NCBI GenBank assembly: GCA_030068145.1
Contig: JAPJBO010000674.1
Coordinates: 1 to 64,000, forward strand
Direction of reading: 5' to 3'
Length of the DNA stretch: 64,000 nt
Source: Diplonema papillatum
Taxonomy: Eukaryota; Euglenozoa; Diplonemea; Diplonemida; Diplonemidae
Shown: positions 19,217 through 30,597 of the stretch, one piece after another
Numbering within the stretch: position 1 is the stretch's first letter
How the letters are laid out: every line of letters begins with the position of its first letter
Notes under the pieces: generated by a model
The model's database searches: none
Seen by the model: the letters and a program-made list of their open reading frames with translations, nothing else
Told to the model about the DNA's origin: nothing
Translations under genes and position numbers: made by a program

Positions 19217-21375
19217 TGGTGTGGTCGGTATAGCCAGGGGGAACTACCGGGGAACTACGGGAACTGGCCTTGGGTGTCTTTTTTTTTTTGTAGTGGATTT
19301 TTTCAAACGCCACGCACCGGCGCCAAACCGTAGAGATCGTAGAGCAGTTTGCCGACAACAACATTAGCCTTGAATGGCATGCTTCGGGTGAGGGCATGCA
19401 GTTTATCAAGAAGTAACTTCTTGTCAGCTTCCCTTCCATGCAGACAGTAACTTCAGCTTCCCTTCCATGCAGACAAGTTGGACTCAAGCAAATATTTTCG
19501 TCTATCACCGGACTCTTGATTGCTGCCAATTTTATCTGTGGGCTGTCCAAGATATTCTGCAGATCTCGATCGGTCAGGCCTCTGCCATCCGTCACGATAA
19601 CGCGATTATTTTCAAGGACCAGTACAAGCACGCAATGGTGGCAACTGTGCTTTTCCTACAGTCCTCTTGGGGAACGTTGAAGGGGGCCCGGTAGCGAGCT
19701 TTACTTAGGTTCCTGCAAGCGTGAGCCAACCGACTTCTGCGAGTCCTGCGATAGCGTTCGAGTCTACTTTCCAACAAATCCTTCATGCCACGGCGTCACG
19801 AAAGCACCACCCCCGACACCCAAGGCTTTGCCGTGTCCGAAGTCTCCCTCTCGCCAGCGAAAGAAGCAAACAAGCCAGAGCCTCTCCTTGTGCGCCATTC
19901 CGACACTCCAATCCCTCTTGGGTTTGGGCAAGAAGGTGGTCTGCAATCACGTTCAGAAGCCCAGGTGGCGTTTGCATCAGCTCCTCTACTCTGGGAGAAA
20001 CCGGAAGCTCTCCGGAGATGGTACCTGCATTCCAACTCGTCCTCATGGGAAAGGCCAGTCGTCGGCTGTATGCAAGTGGGCGGAGGTCCTGGGACTGCGA
20101 AAGCGTGACTACCCCACAAGAAGGACTCGAGAATGCAAATAACGCGGTTATCTCTTCGTGCGTGATGTGTCATTCTTTCGCCTCTTTAGCTCGAGTTGAT
20201 CGTCGCGCACAGGCGCGCGTTTGGTGCCTCGCTTCTTCTTCGATTGCTCGTCCAGGTTGCACCGGCGCTTTCACACGCCGCACTTCACTTTCTGGTGCTC
20301 GTGGCACACCCGCTCACTCCACTTTTCGTGTTCCGTAGCGTTGAACACCGCCCATCTCGCCGCACGCTCTGCCCTTCCACCTCCACACGTAGGGAAAAGA
20401 TCCATCCCCCACGCCTCGTCGCTGAACTCGTGCCGTCGTCAACTGTGTCTCGAGCACTTCCATCGCCACTGCCCGGAAGATCTAGTTTGGTGCACACTTC
20501 AAAGTCGACGGCGAGCTCTGCCATCGAGACGTCACCCACCACCGTCCAGCACATCCCATCCAGCCAATACTGCAGCGCCCGGAACCACCTCTCTCCTCCG
20601 ACCGCCGCGAAGGTCTGCGGTCCCGCGATCGCTTCGAAACCCGGCCGGCGCGGGGCCTCTGGTAGAACATTTCCTGCTCTCCTTACCGCAGCTGATCCTG
20701 TCAAACCGTGACTCGCAGTCTGTCCTTCCTTCTCATCCTATTCCTTCCTCTTCGGGGCACGCATAGCACATGGCCGCTCTGCGCAAGTTGGGGCCGTAAT
20801 ACTGCACCTTTGTAGCTCTTCCGCCCCACCTTCGCCAGGGCCGACTGCAGAAAGTGGTCGCCACAAAGGAATTACCCCCCGAAATTCACCGATTTTGGCC
20901 TGGACCAGGTGGCTTGTCTCCTGGGGTCTTTGATCTTGATACGCTCGAATTACCCGAAATTGTCCTCATTTTGTGACGAAAAAGTGCAAAGTAGCATAGA
21001 AATGCTCTCCAGGACCTAAGGCTGCATTCCTGAAGCACTCGGCAAAAAAAACGAGAAACGAAATAATAAAATCCTCACTCCTATGCTTGTGTCTGTCACT
21101 CTCGTCCACCGCTCCTGCTCTGCTTGCCGCGCGCCGTATGGTTGGAGTAAAAAGTGAAGCCAGAAAGCTGCTAATCTTGCTGCTGACCACATGAAGTGGT
21201 GCCACGGGAACTCAGCGAAGTAAGCTACTTTGTTTCTCTGGACGGATTGGGAGCGGCAAACCTGTCGTTCGGATTATTATTAGTCTTCAAAGAAACAAGT
21301 TTCTTTCCTACAAAAAAAAAAAAAGACACCCCCCCCCCATGTTGAACAACGGGGGAACTACGGCCGACCACACCA
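19217..21375. mobile_element. Internally deleted and rearranged copy of the two-ORF DNA transposon
   Basis: The ends are TGGTGTGGTCGGTATAGCC and its partner CCGACCACACCA, flanked by a perfect 5-bp duplication ATGGC (19212-19216 and 21376-21380). Inside, the minus strand at about 19450-19631 encodes V-L-V-L-V-L-E-N-N-R-V-I-V-T-D-G-R-G-L, homologous to ORF2 of the intact element at 57131. At about 19815-19890 the plus strand matches that ORF2's R-P-R-S-P-S-R-Q-R-K-K tail. 20965-21065 and 21310-21375 match its 3' end. The two coding remnants face opposite ways, so an inversion accompanied the deletion. A truncated retrotransposon sits at 20130-20710. Confidence 0.85.
20130..20710 (-). mobile_element. 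5'-truncated LINE inserted in the transposon copy
   Basis: The minus frame at 20285-20704 encodes W-F-R-A-L-Q-Y-W and A-E-L-A-V-D-F-E, typical of the region after the reverse transcriptase in LINE ORF2. After a frameshift it continues to N-L-D-E-Q-S-K-K-K-R and L-K-R-R-K-N-D, ending at TAA (20148-20150). The same C-terminus is found at 37439-37560. CGTGACT flanks the insertion at about 20104 and 20708 and may be its target duplication. Confidence 0.7.
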
Positions 21376-21380
21376 ATGGC

Positions 21381-24300
21381 GCTTTCTTTTGTTTGTGCGC
21401 ACCAGCAGAACTCACCTGCTTTGGTAAGTTTCATGTAGTACGCTGCCAACTACTAATTCTTGGTACCAACAATGCATTGTCAACACAAGAAAAAGCTAGG
21501 AAGGTAGAGTGGCGCATACTCGAAGTGGCTCTCTTCTGGATGTGTCTTAGAGCGGCCCTCATGTTTGCTCCCTTTTTATTTTTATTTTTTTGCAGAAAGG
21601 CGAGACGGCGCCCTTGTTCTTCTGGTGTTTCTTTTCGGACTGTTTATTCGTGTATTAAGAGCTAGCAGCCTCGATCTGGATAGATCCAGACGTCCCAGTG
21701 GATTAAGATTCTGAACACAGCTCTCGCATTTACCGCACTCCGAGTGCAGGAACCGTTTATGCCTCGTTGCAAAGTGCTGTGAATATATTTTTCACTCTCG
21801 CTGGGCTTGTTCGCCTGGCAGAGTTGGCCGAGCTTGCCATCCAAAGTCACAATCAGAACCATCGTCGAGTGCGCGTTCCCGGTCGGGTCATGCCCGACGG
21901 GCAACTATTGAAACGTGAATCCGCGACTGCAGCAGCGCAAAACCTAAGTGGGAAACGGCAAAGAAAGCAAAAAGAAAAAAGGTTGAAATGATAAATCTAA
22001 CCTGAGAAAACAATTACTTTCGTCGTTCGTTGAGATCTTTCACAGTCTTCTTTCGATCGGCTTAATTGCAACGGGAATTGGTGAGATCGATTTTGAGACA
22101 AGTTACCTGGTTTGCCCTCTGGGGGGGGTGCGTGCGGATGCATACACGTTCACGCGCATGCACATCCAGCCCCCAGGTAGGGGTAACTCAGGAATCTTGC
22201 TTTTCGAGACTGAAGATCGGGAGACAAGGTGGCAACAGTAACGCCGCCGGCTTGTTCTTGATGACAGAAGGGTGGTGGAATCAGAAGAAGAGGTGACGGT
22301 GGTTCTCTGTATTCTCAGCGGATTTCTCGTTCGCTCAATTTTCCTAGTTACTATTTAGCGGTGGCGTCCGGTGTCCCGGTGGCATCGGTCGATACGCTTT
22401 GTGTGCAAGCAGGGGGGGATAGCAGAACCAGATGGGAGGTTGCAACAATGTAACGTTGCTTCGGGTAGACGTAATCTTTATTTGGTGTTAAAGTTTTCTT
22501 TGTTGTTTGCAGAGTTACTTTTCAGGCCATTCTTTCGGCATCTGGAAGGGGGCGGGAGTCAGTGCACCCTAGACTACACACTAGCTCAGTGGCCAATGCG
22601 CGCAGCTGTACTGGGGGGGTCAAGCTGCTCCAATCTCAACTTTTTATCTGTCCCCCCAAACTGGAGAGAAAAGTCGTGGTCCATCATCCAGAAATAAATC
22701 TGAACCTCGTTTTGAGACCCCAAAAAAAAGTACTGCCTTCCCCCCCGACGACACCTAGTGTCAGACTAGCCTACCCGAAGGCAGTTGATTTCTTTAGGCA
22801 GGTTTTTAGCGTTATTATTCGCGAAAGGACAAACGGAATTCCTTCGGTCCTTCCCTACTGGTAGGCGATTAAGAGCCAAGAGTCTTGGGGGTTCGCCCCT
22901 GAGTGCGCGATACTTTCCAATGCCTCAGACAGTAACGCTAGAAGGCGGCTAATTGTGTTGCCTCCTCACGTCCAGCGAGGGTACAGCCTGCTCCAAGCAG
23001 CTCGATGACCGGTGCCGGCTCAAGCGCTTGCCCACTTACCTAACAGAACGGGACTGGGAGGGCAAAGAACATTCGATCGATCGATGTCCGCACCTCCAAG
23101 CAGTGGTCCTGGACAAACCCGGGGCTATGGGTGCACCTCGGTCATCATCGTCCCATTGTGAAGCTACCTCCCGCTGCCTTCTTAAAACACCGGGGCTGTA
23201 GCGGGTACGATGACTTTTGGTGGCGCCATGTTATAATGCAGGCATTGCGGCCTGTGTAGCGAAGAAACACGTTCTGGTTCCTTGGCGTGAACGATGAACG
23301 TACCTGGAGGCAGAAGTGATCATTGGAACACTGAGAAGTAACACGGGCAAAACATCACCAAAGAGATGAGATGAAAGAGATTGAAATTGTAAGTCGATGT
23401 GCAGTGAGTCAATCACAAAGAAAGTTGAAGTGTGCTTAGAGAAAACAGCGGTATCACCTGAGGGGGTATTCTCAGGGCCGCCCACGTGATAACTGGGAGC
23501 TTTTAATTACACGACCACACGGATCAGCATGGACTGCGTTAAGCACCGGCTTATCCTGACACTACTGTGTAGAAAGAGTAGTGTTGGCACTCTTCATGGC
23601 AAACGAAAAATGAACTAGAACTCGCACTCCTACACGGTGAAGTCCACGTTGATTTCAAATCAAGAAACGCGCTGTAGCCCAGTTGATCTGGGTTTAGTGT
23701 CGGGTGTAAACGTTCAACAAAAAAGACCCATTCGTATTTGCATCGCGTCGCCCCTAAAGCACCACGCGGCCCCTCCGACGATATTGGCTACACTGCATTG
23801 TAAACTCGAAAGAGAACGCTGGTAGCGTCCTTGGGAAGAGATTCGCCTACCGGGTCCTATTCACAGGCAGGTCCTCCCCTGGCACGAGCAAACACTGCGC
23901 CTATTATTGTATTGTTCCTTCGTAGTTCTTCTCGCAGCGTGTGTCGAAATAGAACAAGGGATATGAAACATTTGCTTCTTTCGCGTCCCTGGTGTTGGCT
24001 GGGCGTCAAGTGAGAAAGTCACGTGGCGCTCCATTGTTTGATACAAAAACTCGGTTCGTTTCCTTTTTTGAGTACGAACAATCCTGCGCGTGTTGCCCCA
24101 CAATGTATTGTGAAGGCCAAAAAGACATAGGCAGCGTGTTTTGATGGTTGATCAGAATGCCCAGCATGGTAATGAAACAGGGAAAAAACAAGTGGGGAAA
24201 CGATCAACCGGCACACAAACAAAACGAAGCGCCTGTCTTGCTGTAGAGTAAGAGTTCGCTTGAGACTCCGCGTTCTTTGTTTCGAGTCTTCTATTCGCAA

Positions 24301-24420
24301 ACGCGTGGGTAAAGGGGGGTGTTGGTGGCTGTGCGTTTTCTTTCTTGAACACAGAGCCGAATCGCTTGCCCTCCATCCATGCGCGAGCGTGCGGTATGTC
24401 ATCCGAACTCCTTCCAATCG
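21381..24420. other. No supported gene; scattered repeat fragments
   Basis: 22735-22810 shares CTAGTGTCAGACTAGCCTAC and CCGAAGGCAGTTGATT with 57045-57110. 24085-24228 pairs with 10305-10445. 23690-23740 resembles repeat C. Frames of 60-110 aa have no recognisable domains. G- and C-homopolymers are frequent. Confidence 0.4.
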
Positions 24421-24424
24421 ACGT

Positions 24425-24905
24425 CGAGTCCGGATGCTTGGAGTCATGCTACGCGTGATGCACCGCTGCATGCTATGCTGCTGCTACGTGCATCGACTAC
24501 GTGTAGAGGGTAGTAGCATGTACCTAATACATGCTGTGGTGGTGTATGCATACATAGTATTATACTTACGTACTACGTGTAGAGGATACAGTACTCCTAC
24601 TGCTATGTGTGATGCTACACACACTGCTACGTGTGATGCACCGCTGCATGCGACGCTGCTGCACGTGCACCTACGAGGGTAGTAGCATGTGCCTATTACA
24701 TGCTGTGGTGGTGTATGCATGCATAGCACTACGTAAGGGGACTGCGGCGACTTATAGCGCGGAAGAGCGAGCCAGTATCAGGTCTGTGATGCTCCTAAAT
24801 GTCCTAGGCTGCACGCTGACACATGTGTGCCGCTGCTACGTACACCACTACGTGCAGTACTCCTACTGCTACGTGCTGATGCGCTGCATGCTACGCAACA
24901 CGTGC
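24425..24905. repeat. Purine-pyrimidine alternating region with a duplicated about 110-bp block
   Basis: Words such as CTACGTG, GCATGC, TGCATG and GTAGTAGCATGT recur. 24450-24560 and 24620-24735 are copies (ATGCACCGCTGCATGC, GTAGTAGCATGT, TACATGCTGTGGTGGTGTAT). A similar composition recurs at 50916-51500. Confidence 0.6.
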
Positions 24906-25509
24906 GCCTAAGGCAGCGAACTTTCCCAGAGTGAGGTGCCGTCTGGAAGAAGCAGGAATTGGCTGGCGGGCTGGGATCGTAGTTATTTCAACTTTAAATT
25001 TCAAACATCCGTCACGGTTCGGCCTTCTCAAGAGCCAAGAGCCAGTCTGTGGCTTGGGCAATTGCTGGGAACGGGAAATACTCTCTGGAAGCATGAGCGT
25101 GTCCGGACACTGGCGCCATGAGTGCGTAAGAGAGTTGTTGGCAGTTTGCTTGCGTTGATTGTTTCAGGTTTAAAAGGCTTTGTTGATAGGTGGGTTGTGT
25201 GAGCATCGAGGACAACAACTATGAGACAGCAACACACTTCAGATTTACCCTTTACAGGACCCGGAGACACAGTGCCAAAAAGGTCAGAATATCTGCCGGG
25301 CTGGCTGCTGCATTGTCAGCAATCCTTTCTTCATTAGGGGTCATAAAACTCTAGGTATTGGTCCTGGTTTGCCCCCTTCCTTCCAGAGGGATTTGTCCAC
25401 CCTGGAAATAAACCCCCCCGGAAAGCAAGGAACTACTCGACGTTGCTGCTTCGACTCCGAATGGAAGGGGGGAAATATAGAGGTAAGGGGCAAATACAAT
25501 ACAAACACA

Positions 25510-25680
25510 ATCTGATTTGTTCTTCGCTTACACCACCGTGTGTTGTTTTCTCACTCAGGACTTTTGACCTGTTGTGTTTGTGTGATTTGTCGTGTAGGGG
25601 AAGACCCGCATGACCTCACGTCCGTTCAACACGTGGTTCGGTAGTTACAGCACTTTGGATCCCTTCTGTTCTTTGTCGGG
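25510..25680 (+). repeat. Leader-like repeat shared with 8275-8450
   Basis: The same blocks as at 8266-8460, again upstream of a 28S fragment (about 230 bp away). Confidence 0.65.
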
Positions 25681-25910
25681 CAGCATCGTGCAGCCAGCGA
25701 AAAATGACATGTTCCGCTCCGCCCGCACTCCAGCAAAGCAATGCAACGCGGAGTGCGCTGCTCCGGTGACCGATGAGCGTCTGAGAAACCGTTTATAACG
25801 GAAGGACGATGTTGCGCAGGTCGAAAAAAACGATCGCTCAGGTCTCGGGCCCTGTGGCCACGGGGGGGAAACCTAATTTTGATGTGGCCTGTGCCAGTCT
25901 ATCCCTACAT

Positions 25911-26166
25911 ACTACACAACTGGCGTCGAGGTAAGTCTCCTGGAATGGGTATCCACAGAGGGTGAGAGTCCCGTATTTCCTCGACGAGCCATGTTGGTTA
26001 ACTCCTTGCTAGCACGAGTCGCTCAGTTTGGGAATGCTGAGCTAATCGGCAGGTATCCCTCTGCTAAGGCTAAATATCTCCCGGAGGCCGATAGCGAACA
26101 AGTACAGTGATGGAAAGAGCAAAGAACTTTGAAAAGAGGGTTAAAAGTCCCTGAAACCGATGAGTG
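25911..26166 (+). pseudogene. 28S (LSU) rRNA fragment, 5' domain
   Basis: Ordered LSU landmarks: GTAAGTCTCCTGGAA, AGAGGGTGAGAGTCCCGTA, TTTGGGAATGCTGAGC, GCTAAGGCTAAATATC, GCCGATAGCGAACAAGTAC and AACTTTGAAAAGAG. Flanking variable-domain sequence may extend it to about 26390. It differs from the copies at 48576 and 55800 and from normally invariant positions, so it is a relic. Confidence 0.85.
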
Positions 26167-26389
26167 GTAAGAGTGGGAGATGCGTTCAAATCTTAATCAT
26201 TGCTCCTTCACTGGGGTTTATGGTTGAGACGTCTGGACCTATGCGGATCGTCCAAGCTTTGCTCAGATCGACCAGGATAGGAATGAGTTGAGGAGGTGCC
26301 CCGCGGCATCGTCAGCGAAGGGTAAGTGTCGGCGTCTTCGGACACCGTCCTTGCTCCCGCTGGCCTGACGTGGTTAAACGCTCGCAGGC

Positions 26390-26450
26390 TAAGAGATAAC
26401 CGCGCCGTCGACGATGCAGATTATCGACACAGATTCTTTGCATTCTAACT
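26390..26450 (+). mobile_element. LINE 3' tail (extreme 5' truncation)
   Basis: AAGAGATAACCGCGCCGTCG, GATGCAGATTATCG and TTTGCATTCTAAC match the retroelement's last codons and 3' UTR seen in reverse at 37385-37445. It lies immediately after the rRNA fragment. Confidence 0.65.
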
Positions 26451-27289
26451 CAAACTGCTGCTGTCGATCACAGTCTACCGGCAGTCTAGCGGCCAGAGGT
26501 GGACCGGCTCATTCTGCCTGTCATCAGGGGTGGGAGGAGGTCAATGGGAACAAATACAAATGTGGCTGGTATATTTTTTCAGCCAGTTTCGTCTGCAGAA
26601 TTCGTACACGAATGTTGGTAGAGTTGGTACACTGCGCCAGCGCGAAGTGATGCAACGTGAACAAATGGCGATGGATGATGAGTGTGGATGACGACGACGG
26701 GAAAGCGGCGGTAACGACGAGTGCTGCCCATGGTAGCCTATTTGCTGCCGGAGACTTGGAAAAAGAAGAGCGCTGAAGGGTACCAAGACGAACCACCGGG
26801 GACACCTGTGCTGCACGCCCGTGTCCCCTTTGGCAAGGTTTCCGTATTTGGTCTCAAGACGAACCTTGCGAAACTCACAGCGACCTTCGATATCCTAGCG
26901 TTTATTGTGGTTTAGAGGTTCGGTGGTTTAGGGTCTCCGGTTGACCATTGAGGCTGTGAGGCGGGTAGTATGAGGGATGAAGGTATGATTCCACATACTC
27001 TTCGCCACTTGCGTGATTTGAGTACTTTCCGTATTCTGGTTGCAGCCCAACGTCGAGCCTGCTCGGAGGAATGATGCAGCCAAACAGCCCTCGTCCCGGC
27101 ATAGGCTGTTGGTAGTCTGACTTACGTTGTCAGGCACAAAGACACCGAACACCGAAGGAAGGCTCGGAAGAAGAGGGCGGTAGTCACTCAACCCACCCGT
27201 CGCATCCCATATACCTGCGTGATGAACACAACGGAGCCTGAAAGTGCTGCGCACCAACCCTAAAGGCCGGCGCGAGACTGGAGGCAGCA
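26451..27289. other. No gene; one repeat copy
   Basis: 26897-26995 is the partner of 14850-14955. The rest shows only short unsupported frames. Confidence 0.4.
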
Positions 27290-27565
27290 GTTAAAGTTCG
27301 GGAAACAGTAAAGTTCGAGCGCAGCTAAGTTCGGGCGAAGCTAAGTTCTGGTGAAGCTAAGAAGCAAAGTTCGGGTGAAGCAAAGTCGGGAGAAGCTAAG
27401 GGCTGGTGAAGCAAAGTTCGGGCGAAGCAAAGTTCGCAGGAAGCTGAGTTTTGGTGAAGCAAGTTCGGACGATGCAAAGTTCGAGCGAAGCAACGTTCGG
27501 GTGAAGCTAAGTTCTGGTGTTCGGGCGATGCTAAAAGTGAAGCAAAGTTCGAGTGATGCTAAGTT
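27290..27565. repeat. Minisatellite of AAGTTCGGGCGAAGC-type units
   Basis: Degenerate 13-17-bp units (GGTGAAGCTAAGTTC, GGGCGAAGCAAAGTTC) repeat about 17 times, giving repetitive L-R-S/F-T-R frames that are not genes. Confidence 0.75.
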
Positions 27566-27599
27566 TGGCCTGTGATGGCAAGTTCGGAGACAGTACCCG

Positions 27600-27826
27600 G
27601 GGGCCCCCCCCGGACCCCGGTTTCCCAGACTGCACCCGGGGTAACCCAAATACCGCGAGATACTGAGAAACTCCGCAAAAAACGCAAGATTTCGGGCACG
27701 TTAGACCCCGAAACGCAACAAACCTCGAAAACAATTTTCGACCGGAAAAACGTCACGGCGGGGTTCGAACCCGGGCCTACCGGCCTGAAGGCCGACGCCC
27801 GGTCACTCTGCCACCCGCATACCGTT
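27600..27826 (-). repeat. tRNA-derived, SINE-like element
   Basis: On the minus strand TGGCAGAGTGACCGG fits a Pol III A box and GGGTTCGAACCCC fits a B box 42 bases on. Acceptor arms do not pair and the anticodon arm is a tight CGGCC-TTCA-GGCCG hairpin, so it is not a working tRNA. The region downstream to about 27600 may be the SINE body. Confidence 0.5.
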
Positions 27827-28044
27827 TGCAAGGGAAAAAAAAAAAAGCTAGCTCAGCGCTTTCCAAAAACATTACACTTTTTTCATGAAGAAAAGGCTAT
27901 TCACATGGCATGTTCATAGGACCTCCAGTCTCGAAAAACGCTTGTAATTTGGAAACCCCGGCCTCAGCCCCAAAAGTGTCTCAAGTACAAGCGTTTTCTG
28001 CTGTCTCACAACGGTGGAAAGACTTCGGTTTATGTGTGCGGGAA

Positions 28045-28230
28045 ATTGTAAAGAACGCGCTTCGGATGGCTATGTGCTCAACACCACACTCGTCGTATCT
28101 GCACCGTGTTCCGGTCCTTTAAGCCATAAGGCGGACCATCATCAGCCAGCGTGTCTGCAGACGGGACAGCGGTGTGAGTCTGGTCTGCTAGGCGGCTGTT
28201 AGTAGCTCGTCACAGCCAGGACCACCCAGG
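28045..28230 (+). repeat. Dispersed repeat A, diverged copy
   Basis: Shares GGCTATGTGCTCAACACC, CCGGTCCTTTAAGCC, AAGGCGGACCATCATCAGC, ACAGCGGTGTGAGTCTGG and TAGTAGCTCGTCACAGCC with the others. Confidence 0.7.
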
Positions 28231-28339
28231 TCTTAGTTTAATGTGTGTGGGGGTATCCATTTAAGTATTTTCGGGAAGAGGTGGAACTTTGCTTTTTGTT
28301 AGGAAAAACAAATTCCCTCTGGTGGAAATGGCTTACGGA

Positions 28340-28525
28340 GCGTGACGATAAATTTCGTTTATTTTTTGACAGGATTCCGTTGTGTTTACACAGGCCGGAC
28401 AAATAAACGAATTTATTTTTTCCGATCTCGGAATTTGTGTTGCGCCGCCAGCTATTTTCAGCCGAAACAAATGAATGAAATTTATTGTCCCTCGGGAAAT
28501 AAATTCGTTTATTTTTTCGTAGGCA
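28340..28525. repeat. Inverted AT-rich repeat (AAATAAACGAATTTATTTT)
   Basis: AAATAAACGAATTTATTTT at about 28400 and AAATAAATTCGTTTATTTT at about 28498, plus a third partial unit near 28345, lie in inverted array and could fold. Probably a MITE-like relic. Confidence 0.5.
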
Positions 28526-29978
28526 GAAATCTGTAGGGAAGACCCCTCGCAATTTTTTTTTCTCCCTGTGGTGGAGTGAAATCGCGTGTTTCGAGCTCGG
28601 TTTGAGCCAAACCCGCTCAGCGCTCAGAGATCTGTGAAGGAACCCCTCCCGTGAACGCTCCGGCCAAGTACTACGTGTCAGGTCGAGTTCAGCAACAGTG
28701 ATGTCACCCTTGCTGCTATTCCATGTTCAGGTTCCAGTGTTAGAAGTTTGTGTCACTTTCAATGTGTTTGAGTCTCGTTTCACGCCGTTAGAAAGTGTGT
28801 GTCACTTTCAGTGTGTTTGAGTCTCGTTTCACGCCATCCTGTAGCAACCTGGATGTTTTATTTCGCTCCGCTCGTGGCTCGGGGTTGCAAACCCCACCTC
28901 GGGCCTCCCTAGGGACTAAAACCGACACCTCGACAAAATAAACGGAAATTATCTTGCCGAATAAATGCTTATTATCGAGATCAGGTGGTTGCACCACTAG
29001 AGGATCTTCTTCTCTTCTACAGTAGTTGTTGCTGCTCTTCTTCTTATATGTCTCATTCCATCCGTGTTGCCTTCGGTGGCTTTGTGGGTTTGTTTGCAGG
29101 AAAAAATAATTTTGGGATGCTTATTGTTTCTGGAACGGACGAAGACGGAAATTAAAGAAAACAAAAAAAAAAGACGGAATATATTATTATGAGGTGTGGG
29201 TGTTGCAGCAGGCCGCTCCTCTTGTCCATCTCAATGCGAACCAACTACTGTGCTGCGGAGGGCTAAGACCTGTGTGCAAAAATAAACAGAAACTATCTTG
29301 CCGAACGTGCTTAACCCTTTACGGACGGTGACATAACAAGAGAACGGCCTGTTACTTAACGACCTCTTCGCTTACAAGACTAGACAGGCAGGGCGTAGTT
29401 CGGTCTGTCCCCAATGCAGGGGGCCATTCTCCTCATTTGCGGGCGTTATTCAACCAGTCTGGATCAAGCTTTTCGGGGGTTTCCGAATGCTTCTGGGTTC
29501 CCTGTAGGGTTGGGTGCCATAATATAATTGGGACGCGATATATCATGGGGACGCGCTCCAAAAGCAGTCAAAATCGTAAACAGACAGTCTCGTCAGGCAG
29601 CTGAAGGGGTGGACCTGGGGACCTATTTTCCTATGATTCCTATGATAATAGGTCCGCGGTTTTGGTGTATCTCGCCGTGCTTACAACAACATTTTTAGCG
29701 TTATTTTTAGCAACATCGCGCCGAAGACGGAAAATTTGGGCAAAAATAATTTCGCCCCTCCTTTATCATGTGTGGGCCACTCCTTGGCCCGGTACTGAAG
29801 CATGGTGGTAGCTGCAACCTGCCGACCCGAAGCTGAATACAATTGAACGGCAGCGGCTGGGTCTCAGCAGCGGAGGCTCAGCAGCCTTCCAGCACTGATA
29901 CAAACACCACCCCCCGCCTATATATACTTCGAACACCGCTTTTTGAACATATTTTTTTTTCCCCCGGCCAAGTCCGGT
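28526..29978. other. No gene; small tandem duplication
   Basis: A roughly 51-bp duplication lies at 28745-28845 (GTGTGTTTGAGTCTCGTTTC twice). AAATAAACGGAAATTATCTT at about 28935 recurs in variant form at 29280. No credible coding frame. Confidence 0.4.
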
Positions 29979-30011
29979 TTGCAGATTTAGACCGACGGTC
30001 TAAATCTGCAA
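29979..30011. repeat. Perfect 33-bp palindrome
   Basis: Arms TTGCAGATTTAGACCG and its exact reverse complement flank a single central A. It lies about 35 bp after TATATA and just before a C-rich tract. Confidence 0.85.
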
Positions 30012-30597
30012 CGGAAACTAATCCCCTGGAGTTAAAGGTATAACACTGTGTTATTATTCGACCCCCCCCCCCTTTACCTCACCCAACCGCTACAGTGCAT
30101 AACCCCTGCTTACGCCCGCCACTAAACCCAGCTTTACCTGTGTTTCGCGTGGGCGACAGCACATTTACCTCCTTTGATCTTGGAATATTGTTGCGATAGT
30201 GGGGAGTCACCGGCATGCCTATGATATTTCGCAACTGGCAGTCTCATCAAGCATTTTTCTACAAAGCAGGTGCTTATCCAAAACAAAAAGTAATCTCCTA
30301 CCAACGAGCGCAAGCGTTGGGAACACAACTCGGTGTGGTCAACGAGGCAGTCACCTGAGTGGGACTGCCGTTTTTTGCAATCTGCACGTCACGGTACGTT
30401 ATCGCCGGGAGGGAGTGAATCGGCTCACGTGGGACTTGGATGGAACAAACAACCCCGGCTGGCGCTTTGTCACCCAACAAAGCTGCTGCCGCTACGGTAT
30501 CACCCTTGGATCGCTTTCCCTTCATTCTTCGCATCGATCTTCCCTGGGATGGAACCAAAAGGGGTCGCCTCGGTGTTTCCCTTCTGGCCTTCGGTTG
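30012..30597. repeat. MITE end fragment and repeat C copy
   Basis: 30040-30075 carries TTATTATTCGACCCCCCC, an end of the 49036 MITE family. 30110-30275 is repeat C (CGCCCGCCACTAAACCCAGC, AACTGGCAGTCTCATCAAG, AGGTGCTTAT), matching 52645-52780. The rest is unassigned. Confidence 0.55.

Noticed and set aside
27752..27820. Functional tRNA gene
   Set aside because: Acceptor arms do not pair, the T stem has a mismatch and the anticodon loop is not seven bases.
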